DNA from: Tsuneonella rigui
GTDB lineage: Bacteria > Pseudomonadota > Alphaproteobacteria > Sphingomonadales > Sphingomonadaceae
Length of the DNA: 39,667 nucleotides
Assembly: GCF_003958625.1 (NCBI RefSeq)
Contig: NZ_RSEL01000017.1
Span: forward strand, 1-39,667
Direction of reading: 5' to 3'
Part shown: positions 24,496 through 34,185 of the stretch, in pieces
Layout of the letters: every line of letters begins with the position of its first letter
Numbering within the stretch: the stretch's first letter is position 1
Notes under the pieces: model-generated
The model's database searches: none
The model's input: only the letters and a program-made list of their open reading frames with translations
Told to the model about the DNA's origin: nothing
Program-made: the position numbers and the translations under genes

Positions 24496-25242
24496 ATGAG
24501 AAATCTGTTTTACCGATCGGTCGCCGCGGTCTGTCTGGCCGCGGCTCCCGTCAGTCAGGCGGCGGCGATGACCGTCCAGCCGGTTGTGCTCGACCTGCAA
24601 ACCGCCGGGCGCGGCATGTCGCAGGTGATCACGGTCGAGAACACCTTTTCCACCCCGCTTCCGGTCGAACTGCAGATCCAGCAGCTCGAACTGACCGAAG
24701 ACGGGGTCAAGCTGACCGGCGTTGACCCCGGCGACCTGCTCGTCTTCCCGCCGCAGGCGCTGATCCAGCCGGGCCAGACCCAATCCTTCCGCGTCCAGTA
24801 CGTCGGCGATCCGGACCTGCAGGAAAGCAAGCACTACTACATCACCGTCGCCCAGCTCCCCGTGAAGCTGCCGGAAGGGCAGTCGGCGATCCAGATCCTG
24901 TACAACTTCCAGGTCCTGGTCAGCATCGGCCCGCAAGGCGGCAAGCCGGCCATCGCGGTGGTCGACAGCGCGGTGTCGGACGACGCCGGTCATCACAATC
25001 CGCTGATCACCGTGCGCAACGATTCGGCGAACTACGGCTACCTGTCGCAGGGCAAGCTGCGGGTCGTCGCGCGTGATGCCGCGGGTAACGAAGTTGCCCG
25101 CGAAACGCTCAACGGCCCCGAAATCCAGCAGCGGATGGGCTTCGGCCTGATCGGCGGCCACCAGACCCGCAAGGTGCGGCTCCCGGTCGAGCTCCCGACC
25201 GCAGCCGGAACGGTCGAAGTGACCTTCTCGCCAGGCGACTAG
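24496..25242 (+). CDS. Periplasmic pilus chaperone (PapD-like, archaic/CsuC type)
   Basis: A 248-residue precursor with a signal peptide ending near 'VSQAAA'. The mature protein has two Ig-like halves. The first contains 'VEDT'-like strands with 'FPPQALIQPGQTQSFRVQYV' and the G1 donor region 'HYYITVAQLPV' with alternating hydrophobics, which complements the subunit groove. The second half follows after 'ILYNFQVLVSIGP'. It caps the six upstream subunits and delivers them to the usher. The start at 24496 follows GAGGGA; an in-frame start 15 codons earlier would spoil the signal peptide. The usher gene begins 1 base after the stop. Confidence 0.85.
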   Translation: MRNLFYRSVAAVCLAAAPVSQAAAMTVQPVVLDLQTAGRGMSQVITVENTFSTPLPVELQIQQLELTEDGVKLTGVDPGDLLVFPPQALIQPGQTQSFRVQYVGDPDLQESKHYYITVAQLPVKLPEGQSAIQILYNFQVLVSIGPQGGKPAIAVVDSAVSDDAGHHNPLITVRNDSANYGYLSQGKLRVVARDAAGNEVARETLNGPEIQQRMGFGLIGGHQTRKVRLPVELPTAAGTVEVTFSPGD

Positions 25243-25243
25243 G

Positions 25244-27721
25244 ATGGAGCGGAGGGGCCTCATCCTGATCCGCCTCGGCGTCAGCGCGCTCGCGCTAGCG
25301 ACGCCGATGGCGCTGTTCGCGGCCGACCAGCCCGAACCGCCGGTCGCCGCACCGCCGCGCGCGCTCAATGCGACCGGGCGCGACGTGGTGCTGACCGTGC
25401 CGGTCAAAGATGGCGCGACCTATCTCGGCGATATCCCGCTGACGATCGGCGCGGACCAGGCCGTGCGCTTCCCCGCCGACCGCGCGTTGCAATTGTTGAG
25501 CGAAGTGCTGGCGCCCGACGTGCTCGACACGCTGCGCGCCTCGCTGCAGCCGGCGGCGCAAGTCGGTCCCGGCGACTTCGCCCCGGTGGGTATCGGCGTC
25601 GAGTACGATGCGCAGCGGATCGAACTCGTCTTCACCATTCCCGTCGAGCGGCGCGCCTCGCGCTCGGTCGCGGTGACCTCGCTCGATCGCGAGCGGATCG
25701 GCGAGGTGCTCGCCCCGCTCGACGCCAGCGCCTACCTCAACATCCGCGGCTCGTTCGATCTGGTCGAAGACGGCTTCGACGAGGGCTTCGAGAACCCCAC
25801 CATGCTGCTCGACGGCGCGATCCGGATGGGCAAGGTGGTCGCTGAAAGCGACGCGATCTGGAGCCCGGGCGCGTTCGGGCACGATTTCCAGCGCCTCGGC
25901 AGCCGGCTGGTCTATGACGATACCCAGGCGATCATGCGCTGGACTGCGGGCGACCTCGAGACGACCGGCCGCGGCTTCCAGTCGGTGCCCGATATCGCCG
26001 GCATCTCGGTCTACCGCTCATACGGCGTGCTCAACCCGCAGCAGATCATCCGCCCGCGCGGCGATCGCAATTTCCGGCTCGAGCGTGCGTCGATCGTCGA
26101 GGTGCTGGTAAACGGCCAGCAGGTCCGCCGGCTGCAATTGGCGCCCGGCAACTACGACTTGCGCGATTTCCCCTTCGCGCAGGGCGCCAACGACATTCGC
26201 CTCAACGTGCTCGACGACACCGGCCGCACCGAGATCCTGCGCTTCAACGTGTTCCTCGACCAGACCCAGCTCGCCGAGGGGCTGAGCGAATTCGGCGTCT
26301 ACGCGGGCGTCCGCGCGCCGCTGCGGCAGGCGGGCCCGCATTACACCGACGATCCGGTGTTCAGCGGATACTACCGGCGCGGCATCAGCGACTACGTGAC
26401 CCTGGGCGCGAACATGCAGGCCGATGAGGACGTGCAGATGGGCGGGCTCGAAGCGGTCCTCGGCACTTCGCTCGGCACCTTCGGGCTGCAGGGGGCGGTC
26501 AGCCATTTCAAGGGCGTCGGTGACGGGGTGGCCCTGCAGGGGACTTTCCAGCGGCTGATCCAGCGCGGCGACGGCCGCAGCGACACCCTCAACCTGTTCG
26601 CCGAACACCGCAGCAAGGACTTCGCGCCGGTCAGCTTCTTTCTGCCCGACAATCCGTTCCGCTACGAAGTCGGGGGCGGCTACAGCCACGCGTTCTCCGA
26701 CCGGTTCTACACCGGGGTCGACGGACGCTATGGCAAGGGCCGCGGCACCCGCCCCGACGTCGCCAGCGCGCGGCTGACCGCCGGCTGGCGCATTTCGGAC
26801 CAGGCGACGCTCAACATGGAGGGCCGCTACACCAAGGATTCGCTCGGCGACGAGGTCAGCGCGTTCGCGTCGCTGACCATCCGCCTGGGCCGCTATTCTT
26901 CGGTCCGCGGCGAGTTCGACAGCCGCGGCGACCGCGCGCGGGTTTCCTACCAGACGCTGCGCGGATCGGGCGTGGGCAGCTACAACGTGACCGCCGACGC
27001 CGAAACGAGCGATTTCGGCAGCGGCATCAGCGTCAACGCGAACTACTTCGCCAACCGCGCCGAGCTCGGCTTCAGCCACTACGGCGCGTTCGACGGTACC
27101 TTCGGCGAGAGCGTCAGCCAGCGCAGCAACTTCCGCCTCGGGACCTCGATCGCAGTCGGCGGCGGCGCGGTGTCGGTCGGCCGGCCGATCTACGACAGCT
27201 TCGCGATCGTGCAGCCGCACCGCTCCTTGAAGGGCGCGAACGTGATCGTCGATCCGACCACCTACGGGTTCGCGGCCGAGAGCGGCGCGTTGGGCGCGGC
27301 GACGATGCCGAGCCTGTCCTCGTATTCGGAGCGCACGGTGCCGGTGGATATCGAGAATGCGCCAGCGGGGACGGACATCGGCCAAGGGGCCTTCCGCCTG
27401 TTCCCGGCGTACCGCAGCGGCTACCTGCTGACCGTCGGGTCCGACTACAACGTCACCGCGCTCGGCACGATGATCAACGCCGACGGCGAGCCGATCGCGC
27501 TGGTTTCGGGCACCGCACGCGAAGTGACGCATCCGGAGCGTGAGGGCATCACGGTCTTCACCAACCGCCAGGGCCGCTTCGGCGCGGCGGGTCTGGCGCC
27601 AGGCAAGTGGCGGGTCGAAATGCTCGACGACGCGCGCTCGGTCTTTATCATCGACGTCCCGGCAGACGCGCAAGGCGTCCTGCGGGTGGGCGAAATCAGG
27701 CCCTCAGGGGAAGTGAAATGA
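25244..27721 (+). CDS. Outer-membrane pilus usher (FimD/PapC/CsuD family)
   Basis: An 825-residue protein of normal usher length. It has a signal peptide (to about residue 28), a periplasmic N-terminal domain that binds chaperone-subunit complexes, a long 24-strand pore region ('SVYRSYGVLNPQQIIRPRGD', 'GNYDLRDFPFAQGANDIRL', the latter typical of the plug-side region), and a C-terminal part with 'NRQGRFGAAGLAPGKWRV'. It secretes and assembles the subunits encoded around it. The gene overlaps the following tip-subunit gene by 4 bases (ATGA). Confidence 0.85.
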   Translation: MERRGLILIRLGVSALALATPMALFAADQPEPPVAAPPRALNATGRDVVLTVPVKDGATYLGDIPLTIGADQAVRFPADRALQLLSEVLAPDVLDTLRASLQPAAQVGPGDFAPVGIGVEYDAQRIELVFTIPVERRASRSVAVTSLDRERIGEVLAPLDASAYLNIRGSFDLVEDGFDEGFENPTMLLDGAIRMGKVVAESDAIWSPGAFGHDFQRLGSRLVYDDTQAIMRWTAGDLETTGRGFQSVPDIAGISVYRSYGVLNPQQIIRPRGDRNFRLERASIVEVLVNGQQVRRLQLAPGNYDLRDFPFAQGANDIRLNVLDDTGRTEILRFNVFLDQTQLAEGLSEFGVYAGVRAPLRQAGPHYTDDPVFSGYYRRGISDYVTLGANMQADEDVQMGGLEAVLGTSLGTFGLQGAVSHFKGVGDGVALQGTFQRLIQRGDGRSDTLNLFAEHRSKDFAPVSFFLPDNPFRYEVGGGYSHAFSDRFYTGVDGRYGKGRGTRPDVASARLTAGWRISDQATLNMEGRYTKDSLGDEVSAFASLTIRLGRYSSVRGEFDSRGDRARVSYQTLRGSGVGSYNVTADAETSDFGSGISVNANYFANRAELGFSHYGAFDGTFGESVSQRSNFRLGTSIAVGGGAVSVGRPIYDSFAIVQPHRSLKGANVIVDPTTYGFAAESGALGAATMPSLSSYSERTVPVDIENAPAGTDIGQGAFRLFPAYRSGYLLTVGSDYNVTALGTMINADGEPIALVSGTAREVTHPEREGITVFTNRQGRFGAAGLAPGKWRVEMLDDARSVFIIDVPADAQGVLRVGEIRPSGEVK

Positions 27722-28803
27722 TTGGTGCAACCACCGTCCGCCGCTGTCTGGCCGGGCTCGCTGCCGCCGCCGCGCTGGCGTGGGGCGGCGCGGCGAGCGC
27801 CGCAACTTGCGGCATCATCGGCAGCGCGACCGCCAACGGCGGGGTCTACGATCCGTTCAGCCCGACCGGCTTTCCGACCGCGACCGTGACTCTGCGGCTG
27901 CAGCGCATCAACGGCGCGGGCGGGCAGAAGACCGACATCGTCAACTTCTACCTCAAGAGCAATTCGACCGCCGCAGACGGCACCTCGATCGTCCCTACCT
28001 CGGTCGCGGTCGACGGCAACGTGACGGGCCTCAACCTCGATATCTTCTACGACTTCAACCAGTCGCCGCCGACCGTTGCACCGACCTCGGTCAATCCGAG
28101 CTCGGCCAACCAGTTTCTGAAGATTGAGTTCACCGGCAACAACGCCGCGTCTGACTTCGCCAACGTGACTTTCCAGGTCACCTTGCCCGCCAACCTGGAC
28201 CTGAACGCCTCCACCACGCTGCCATTCGACGCGGTGTTCGCCTGCTCGACCACCGGCGGCGGGAGCCCGACCCAGCAGACCGGGAGCATCGCCAACGCGG
28301 TGTCCTTCCCGATCACCGTGCTGAGCGCGCTGCAGGCGAGTTACGGCGGCGCCCCGCTCGATTTCGGAGAGATTGGCGACAAGACCAACGCCGACGTCGC
28401 GGGCAGTCCGCTGACCTACGTCACCGCGCCGACCAACTACGTGCGCGTGCAGAGCTCGGGCCCGTACGAAATCTCGCTGACTTCGGCGAACAACTACTAC
28501 ATGACGCCCGGCGGAACCGCGACGGCGAACCCGCTGCAAAAAGTAGGGTACAGGCTCAAGTTCCTCGGCGCGACGCGCGTGCCGACCAATACCGCGGCGA
28601 TCACCACGATCTGCCCGCGCGCCGGTGTCGGCATCGCCGCCGAGGATCACCTGAACATCCAGGGTCAGCTCGCCGAAGGCGGCGCGGGCAAGGTGGTGTC
28701 GGGCAACTACCGCGACACGCTGACGGTCACGATCGCGCCCAAGGCGGCCGCGACCGCGACCACCTCGGGCGGAGAATGTTCTGGACTGAGCGGCCAGTTC
28801 TGA
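27718..28803 (+). CDS. Large two-domain pilus subunit, probable tip adhesin (CsuE-like)
   Basis: A 361-residue precursor with a signal peptide ending 'GGAASAA'. Two beta domains follow: an N-terminal part from 'TCGIIGSATANGGVYDPFSP', and a C-terminal SCPU-like pilin part ending 'VSGNYRDTLTVTIAP' before a short tail. Size, two-domain form and position last after the usher match the tip adhesin of archaic chaperone-usher operons such as csuE. Start codon and previous stop overlap (ATGA), with AGGGGAAG just upstream. The adhesion target is unknown. Confidence 0.75.
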   Translation: MIGATTVRRCLAGLAAAAALAWGGAASAATCGIIGSATANGGVYDPFSPTGFPTATVTLRLQRINGAGGQKTDIVNFYLKSNSTAADGTSIVPTSVAVDGNVTGLNLDIFYDFNQSPPTVAPTSVNPSSANQFLKIEFTGNNAASDFANVTFQVTLPANLDLNASTTLPFDAVFACSTTGGGSPTQQTGSIANAVSFPITVLSALQASYGGAPLDFGEIGDKTNADVAGSPLTYVTAPTNYVRVQSSGPYEISLTSANNYYMTPGGTATANPLQKVGYRLKFLGATRVPTNTAAITTICPRAGVGIAAEDHLNIQGQLAEGGAGKVVSGNYRDTLTVTIAPKAAATATTSGGECSGLSGQF

Positions 28804-28822
28804 CCGCTCGCCGGCGCGAGCC

Positions 28823-29254
28823 TTAGAGCGGTTCGATCCGGAAGCTCAGCGCGCCGCCCTCGACACCTTCGGGCAAGGCGATCGCGAGGCTGCGGCTGTC
28901 GATCGCGGCGCGGTCGGACTGGCTGACCACGGCGGTGCCATCGGCCGGCAGCGCCACTTCCTGACCATCGACGATCAGCTTCGCATTAGCGAGCGAGGCC
29001 GAATAGTCGGCATGCACGCGGTAGCCGTGCGGGCTGTTGCAGAATTCCTTGAGCTCGCCGAGGCTGGCGGTGCCCGGCTGCGCGGCGACCAGATCGGCGG
29101 TCACGCGGGCGTGGCAGATCACCGGCACGAAGCCGCTGATCGTGATCCGCGTCGAATTCGCGCCCAGCGCGACGCCGGGATCGACGCCTACGACGGGGGT
29201 AGCAATCGCTGCCGCAACGACGCCCACGGCGAGCGGGAGTTTGAAAGCGGTCAT
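28823..29254 (-). CDS. Secreted pilin-like protein facing the pilus operon
   Basis: A 143-residue precursor with a hydrophobic N-terminus (about 1-25). 'ISGFVPVICHARVTADL' and 'LKEFCNSPHGYRVHADYS' give a Cys pair like those of the operon's pilins ('VTPLC', 'AVCNFPHRIRIE'), and the protein ends in an amphipathic strand 'ALSFRIEPL'. AAGGAGAG lies about 9 bases before the start. It is convergent with the tip-subunit gene and separately transcribed. It is probably an extra minor subunit or a divergent relative of the pilins; no firm family. Confidence 0.6.
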   Translation of the reverse strand: MTAFKLPLAVGVVAAAIATPVVGVDPGVALGANSTRITISGFVPVICHARVTADLVAAQPGTASLGELKEFCNSPHGYRVHADYSASLANAKLIVDGQEVALPADGTAVVSQSDRAAIDSRSLAIALPEGVEGGALSFRIEPL

Positions 29255-29287
29255 GGCAATACTCTCCTTGAGAACATTGCCCGCTGA

Positions 29288-29493
29288 CTAACGCGATGGT
29301 GGTTAACGCCCTGCGCGCCAGACAAGGTTAACGCCGTGCGAACTGTAGCGCGCTCGTCAGCCGATCCTCAGTGCGAAAAGGCGATGCAATCGAATGGCAT
29401 CGCGGGCACTTCTCTCGCTCGAAATGGTAAACGACAGCGCTAACGCCCCCGCTTTCGAAAGGTATCCGGAGATTTTATGCAGGAAGGCGTTAG
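29288..29493. repeat. Five scattered copies of YTAACGC
   Basis: CTAACGC at 29288, GGTTAACGCC at 29301 and 29326, CTAACGCC at 29440, and its reverse complement GGCGTTAG at 29486. They lie in the gap between the pilin-like gene and the MFS transporter gene. They may be regulatory sites, but spacing is irregular apart from the two 25 bases apart. Confidence 0.4.
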
Positions 29494-29519
29494 TGCCGTT
29501 CACCAGACATCGGCAGGCG

Positions 29520-30851
29520 TCAGCCTCTGCGCCCCGCCCACTCGCGGTTGATGTAGAGCGCACCCAAAGTGCAGACCACGCCTGACAGCAGATAAAGTCC
29601 CACCGACCACAAGCCGAACCGGCTGGCGAGGAACAGCGCCACGAAGGGGGCGAAGCCCGCGCCGATGAACCACGCCGAGTTGGAGACGATCGCCGCGCCG
29701 GTATAGCGGTGCTCCGACGGGAAGCTGGAATTCACCGCGCCCGCGGATTGGCCGAACGCTAGTCCCAGCAAGACGAAGCCGCCGAACATGTACGCGGTCT
29801 CCCCCACCGCCCCTGCGTTCAAGAGCTGCGGTGCAAAGCCGCTATAAGCGCCGATCAGCGCGGCCGATACGCCGAGCACCGCGCGGCGGCCTACCCGGTC
29901 GGCGATCACGCCCGACGCCATGATCGACAGCACGCAGATGAGCGCGCCGACCGCTTCGATGATCAGGAAGCGGACCGGGTTCTCCTCGGTATAGAGGCTC
30001 ACCCACGACAGCGGGAAGACGGTCACAAGGTGGAACAGAGCGAAGCTCGCCAGCGGAGCGAAAGCGCCGAGGAGGATCGTGCGCCATTCGCTGAACAGGG
30101 TCTCGAATGGCGGCGAGGGCTGCAGGTCGCGCGTTTCGAACAGGCGCTTGAACTCCGGCGTCGCGACCAGCCGCAGCCGCGCGAACAGCGCCACGACGTT
30201 GATCGCCAGCGCGACGAAGAACGGATAGCGCCAGCCCCAGCTGAGGAAATCCTCCGAACCGAGCAGCGCGAGGAAGTACGCGAACAGCCCGCTGGCCACC
30301 ACGAGCCCGAGCGGCGCACCGATCTGCGGGATCATCGAATACCATCCGCGCCGGTCCTCGGGCGAATTGAGCTGCAGGAGCGAGGGCAGCCCGTCCCACG
30401 CGCCGCCGAGCGCGATGCCCTGGCCGAGACGGAAGAACGCCAGCAGCCAGGCGCTCACCGCGCCCACCTGCGCATAGCCCGGCAAAAGCGCGATCGCCAT
30501 CGTCGACCCGCCGAGCAGGAACAGCGCGATGGTCAGCTTGACCCCCCGCCCGTGCCGCTGGTCGATCGCTGTGAAGATCAGCGTGCCAAGCGGCCGCCCG
30601 ACGAACGCGAGCGAGAACAGCGCGAACGAATAGAGCGTGCCCGTCAGCCGGTCGACGTAGGGAAACACCAGCGCGGGGAACACCAGCACCGACGCGATTG
30701 CGTAGACGAAGAAGTCGAAGAACTCGCTGGTGCGGCCGACGATCACGCCGATGGCGATCTCGCCGGGGCGGATCTCGTCGTGACGAGCGTTGACGAGCCG
30801 CGCATCGCGCTCGAGCGGCGTAGAGTTCGATGGCGAGGCGGGTGCCGTCAT
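29520..30851 (-). CDS. MFS transporter, metabolite:H+ symporter (MHS) type
   Basis: A 443-residue inner-membrane protein with about 12 transmembrane helices. 'EFFDFFVYAIASVLVFPALVF' (quoted in part as EFFDFFVYAIAS) near the N-terminus, the loop 'GRPLGTLIFTAIDQRHGRG' and 'FFRLGQGIALGGAWDG' are hallmarks of the MHS subgroup, which includes ProP, ShiA and citrate/dicarboxylate carriers. The second half has 'GVIADRVGRRAVLG'. The start at 30851 has GGAGA about 12 bases upstream; a longer frame adds a non-conserved N-terminus. It is divergent from the cyo operon across a perfect palindrome. The substrate cannot be told. Confidence 0.8.
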   Translation of the reverse strand: MTAPASPSNSTPLERDARLVNARHDEIRPGEIAIGVIVGRTSEFFDFFVYAIASVLVFPALVFPYVDRLTGTLYSFALFSLAFVGRPLGTLIFTAIDQRHGRGVKLTIALFLLGGSTMAIALLPGYAQVGAVSAWLLAFFRLGQGIALGGAWDGLPSLLQLNSPEDRRGWYSMIPQIGAPLGLVVASGLFAYFLALLGSEDFLSWGWRYPFFVALAINVVALFARLRLVATPEFKRLFETRDLQPSPPFETLFSEWRTILLGAFAPLASFALFHLVTVFPLSWVSLYTEENPVRFLIIEAVGALICVLSIMASGVIADRVGRRAVLGVSAALIGAYSGFAPQLLNAGAVGETAYMFGGFVLLGLAFGQSAGAVNSSFPSEHRYTGAAIVSNSAWFIGAGFAPFVALFLASRFGLWSVGLYLLSGVVCTLGALYINREWAGRRG

Positions 30852-30949
30852 CGCTGCTGGTCTCCAAATGCCGACGCGCCTTGTCGCCCCGAGACGGGAA
30901 CGACGCAAGCCGTCGACGTTTCCAATGAAGCAACACGGTGCGTTTGAGG

Positions 30950-30968
30950 ATTGGACAAAATGTCCAAT
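30950..30968. promoter_or_regulatory. Perfect palindromic operator candidate ATTGGACA-AAA-TGTCCAAT
   Basis: Perfect 8-bp arms with a 3-base spacer lie 35 bases upstream of cyoA and about 100 bases upstream of the divergent MFS gene. Its symmetry suits a dimeric repressor or activator. The position, near the expected cyo core promoter, suggests control of the oxidase operon. The binding protein is unknown. Confidence 0.6.
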
Positions 30969-31003
30969 GTCGCGTGCGTCTGTGCCGCCGCTAAAGGGAG
31001 GGC

Positions 31004-32161
31004 ATGCTGCAGCGTTTCCCGTTCCGCCGCCTTCGCCCCGCGCTCCTTGTGCCGCTGCTAGGCCTGCTGGCCGCGTGCGACCGCGCGGTGTTCAACCCGG
31101 CGGGCGACGTGGCCCGCCAGCAGCGCGACATCATCTATATTTCCACCGGGCTGATGCTGCTGATCATCGTGCCGGTGATGGTGCTGATCGTCGTGTTCGC
31201 GTGGCGCTATCGCAAGGGCAAGGGCGGCACCTACGATCCGCACTTCGACCACTCGACCGCGCTCGAACTGGTGATCTGGTCCGCGCCGCTGCTGATCATC
31301 ATCATCCTGGGCGCGCTGACCTGGTCGAGCACGCACCTGCTCGATCCGTTTCGCCCGATCGACGTCCACGCGACCGAGCACGAAGCGCACGCGCCGATCG
31401 AACAGCCGCTGCGGGTGCAAGTGGTGTCGCTCGATTGGAAATGGCTGTTCATCTATCCCGACCAGGGCATCGCCACGGTCAACGAACTGGCGCTGCCGGT
31501 GAACCGCCAAGTGCGGTTCGATCTCACCTCGACCAACATGATGAACACCTTCTACGCGCCGACGTTGGCGGGGATGATCTATGTAATGCCGGGGATGCAG
31601 AGCACGCTCCACGCAGTGCTCAACCGGCCGGGCAACTACGAAGGTCTCTCGGCCAACTACAGCGGCGCGGGCTTCTCCGATATGCGCTTCCAGCTCAAGG
31701 GCGTGGACCAGGCCGGGTTCGACGCATGGGTCGCGCAAGCGAAAGCCTCCGGCCGCGCGCTCGACCTCGCCGCCTACGAACAGCTGGTCAAGCCGAGCGA
31801 GAAGGTGCCGGCGATGCAGTTCGCCGCGGTCGATTCCGACCTCTACCGGCGCATCCTCGAGCGCTGCGTCGAGCCGGGCACGCCGTGCATGACCGACCTG
31901 ATGGAGCACGACCGGATGCGCGGCGGCGGCAACCCGCACGACGTCCGCCCGGGGGCTGGCATGCCGCAGCGGGGCAACTCGATGCCGATGCACGGATCGA
32001 AGCCGGAAGGCGCCATGCTCCGCTCGCCCGACGAGAAGGGCGAGATGGTCAACACCAACCGCTTCAAGGCGCCGGCGGACCACCACAAGGCCCCCGCGCA
32101 GCCGCCCGAAGACCGCAAGATTAGCGCCGCGACGCCCGCCAGCGTCGTTGCAGCCGCCTGA
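31004..32161 (+). CDS. cyoA: Cytochrome bo3 ubiquinol oxidase subunit II
   Basis: A 385-residue lipoprotein subunit. It has a signal with lipobox 'LLAAC', two transmembrane helices (about 45-70 and 88-110), then a cupredoxin domain with '[20 protein letters not shown]', characteristic of quinol oxidase subunit II without the Cu-A ligands. '[12 protein letters not shown]' and the COX-ARM region follow. The last roughly 90 residues are a Gly/Met/His/Pro-rich tail ('[15 protein letters not shown]', '[15 protein letters not shown]') beyond the usual end. GGGAGG precedes the start. First gene of a tightly packed oxidase operon. Confidence 0.9.
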   Translation: MLQRFPFRRLRPALLVPLLGLLAACDRAVFNPAGDVARQQRDIIYISTGLMLLIIVPVMVLIVVFAWRYRKGKGGTYDPHFDHSTALELVIWSAPLLIIIILGALTWSSTHLLDPFRPIDVHATEHEAHAPIEQPLRVQVVSLDWKWLFIYPDQGIATVNELALPVNRQVRFDLTSTNMMNTFYAPTLAGMIYVMPGMQSTLHAVLNRPGNYEGLSANYSGAGFSDMRFQLKGVDQAGFDAWVAQAKASGRALDLAAYEQLVKPSEKVPAMQFAAVDSDLYRRILERCVEPGTPCMTDLMEHDRMRGGGNPHDVRPGAGMPQRGNSMPMHGSKPEGAMLRSPDEKGEMVNTNRFKAPADHHKAPAQPPEDRKISAATPASVVAAA

Positions 32162-32181
32162 ATTCCTGGAGCCACGCCCCC

Positions 32182-34182
32182 GTGTTCGATCAATCGCTCG
32201 CCAAGACCATCTTCGGACGGCTGACTTGGGAATCCTTCCCCTATCACGAGCCGATCCTGGTCGGCACGTTCGCCGTCGTGGTCCTGCTCGGCCTCGCGAT
32301 CGTGGCGGCAGTGACCAAGTTCAAGCTGTGGGGTTGGCTGTGGCGTGAGTGGCTGACCAGCGTCGATCACAAGAAGATCGGGGTGATGTACATCATCCTG
32401 GCGATCGTGATGCTGCTGCGCGGGTTCTCAGACGCGCTGATGATGCGCGCGCAGCAGGCGATCGCGTTCGGGCCGAACGAAGGTTACCTGCCCGCGCATC
32501 ACTTTGACCAGGTGTTCACCGCGCACGGGACGATTATGATCTTCTTCGTCGCGATCCCGCTGATCTCGGGCATCATCAACTTGGTGATGCCGTTGCAGAT
32601 CGGCGCGCGCGACGTGGCGTTTCCGTTCCTCAACAGCCTGTCACTGTGGCTGACGGTGGCCGGCGCACTGCTGGTGATGGCGTCGCTGTTCATCGGCGAG
32701 TTCTCGACTGCCGGCTGGCTCAACTACGTGCCGGTGGCGAACCTGCAGAACTCCCCCGGGACGGGCCCCGATTACTATCTCTGGTCCCTCCAGATAGCGG
32801 GTCTCGGCACAACGCTATCCGCGATCAATATGGTGACGACGATCATCAAGATGCGCGCGCCGGGCATGACGATGATGAAGATGCCGGTGTTCTGCTGGAC
32901 CGCGCTGTGCAGCCAGACGCTCGCGATCGCGATCTTCCCCACGCTCACCGCCGCGTTCGCGATGCTGATGCTGGACCGTTATCTCGGGTTCAACTTCTTC
33001 ACCAATGATCTCGGCGGCAACCCGATGATGTACTGGAACCTCGTGTGGGTGTGGGGCCACCCGGAGGTCTACGTGCTCGTCCTGCCGGTGTTCGGCATCT
33101 ATTCGGAAATCACCTCGACCTTCACCGGCAAGCGCCTGTTCGGCTATTCGTCGATGGTTTACGCGACGGTGGTCATCACGATCCTCAGCTACCTCGTGTG
33201 GCTGCACCACTTCTTCACCATGGGATCGGGCGCCAGCGTCAACAGCTTCTTCGGCATCGCCACGATGGTGATCTCGATCCCGACCGGCGCGAAGATCTTC
33301 AACTGGCTGTTCACGATGTACCGCGGATCGATCCGCTTCGAGCTGCCGATGATGTGGGTGGTGGCATTCATGCTGACCTTCGTGGTCGGCGGGATGACCG
33401 GCGTGCTGCTGGCGGTGCCGCCGGCGGACTTCGTGCTCCACAACTCGCTGTTCCTCGTCGCGCACTTCCACAACGTGATCATCGGCGGCGTGGTGTTCGG
33501 CCTGTTCGCAGGCATCGAGTACTGGTGGCCCAAGGCGTTCGGCTTCAAGCTCGACCGCAAGTGGGGCCTGGTCCACTTCTGGGGCTGGGTGATCGGCTAC
33601 TGGGTGGCGTGGACGCCGATCTACATCGTCGGCCTGATGGGCACCACGCGGCGCGTGCGGCACCTCGACGATCCGACGCTGCAGCCGTGGTTCGTGATCG
33701 CGGCGATCGGCGCGGTGATCATCGCCATCGGCATCGCCGCGTTCATCATCCAGATCGCGGTGAGCATCAGGAACCGCGACAAGCTGCGCGATACGACCGG
33801 CGATCCGTGGGACGGCCGCACGCTGGAGTGGTCGACAAGCTCACCGCCGCCGCCGTACAACTTCGCGTTCACGCCGGTCGTCCACGATCTCGACGCGTGG
33901 TACGACATGAAGCAGCGTAACGCCGGCCGGCCGAAGGATGGCTACCTGCCGATCCACATGCCGCGCAACACCGGGATGGGGGTGATCCTCTCCGGGCTCG
34001 CGCTGGTGCTCGGCTTCGCGATGGTGTGGTACATCTGGTGGCTGGCGGCGCTGTCGTTCGCCGCGCTGATCGCCGCCTCGATCGCGCACACCTTCAATCG
34101 TAACCGCGACTACTACGTCCCCGTGGACGAGGTGGAGCGCACCGAACGCGGCCGGCAGCCGCTGCTGACGGCGGGAGCCTAA
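32182..34182 (+). CDS. cyoB: Cytochrome bo3 ubiquinol oxidase subunit I
   Basis: A 666-residue catalytic subunit from a GTG start. It reduces oxygen with quinol electrons and pumps protons. Heme-copper ligands are visible: '[12 protein letters not shown]' (low-spin heme His), '[14 protein letters not shown]' (Cu-B His and cross-linked Tyr), '[11 protein letters not shown]' (Cu-B His pair), and '[13 protein letters not shown]' (high-spin and low-spin heme His). Length and about 15 helices fit CyoB. It starts 20 bases after cyoA; cyoC follows after 3 bases. Confidence 0.95.
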   Translation: MFDQSLAKTIFGRLTWESFPYHEPILVGTFAVVVLLGLAIVAAVTKFKLWGWLWREWLTSVDHKKIGVMYIILAIVMLLRGFSDALMMRAQQAIAFGPNEGYLPAHHFDQVFTAHGTIMIFFVAIPLISGIINLVMPLQIGARDVAFPFLNSLSLWLTVAGALLVMASLFIGEFSTAGWLNYVPVANLQNSPGTGPDYYLWSLQIAGLGTTLSAINMVTTIIKMRAPGMTMMKMPVFCWTALCSQTLAIAIFPTLTAAFAMLMLDRYLGFNFFTNDLGGNPMMYWNLVWVWGHPEVYVLVLPVFGIYSEITSTFTGKRLFGYSSMVYATVVITILSYLVWLHHFFTMGSGASVNSFFGIATMVISIPTGAKIFNWLFTMYRGSIRFELPMMWVVAFMLTFVVGGMTGVLLAVPPADFVLHNSLFLVAHFHNVIIGGVVFGLFAGIEYWWPKAFGFKLDRKWGLVHFWGWVIGYWVAWTPIYIVGLMGTTRRVRHLDDPTLQPWFVIAAIGAVIIAIGIAAFIIQIAVSIRNRDKLRDTTGDPWDGRTLEWSTSSPPPPYNFAFTPVVHDLDAWYDMKQRNAGRPKDGYLPIHMPRNTGMGVILSGLALVLGFAMVWYIWWLAALSFAALIAASIAHTFNRNRDYYVPVDEVERTERGRQPLLTAGA

Positions 34183-34185
34183 GCC

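Noticed and set aside
26018-27673. Long open frame (551 codons) on the minus strand
   Set aside because: Antisense to the usher gene, low-complexity Arg/Ala/Val/Asp composition, and no recognisable motif.
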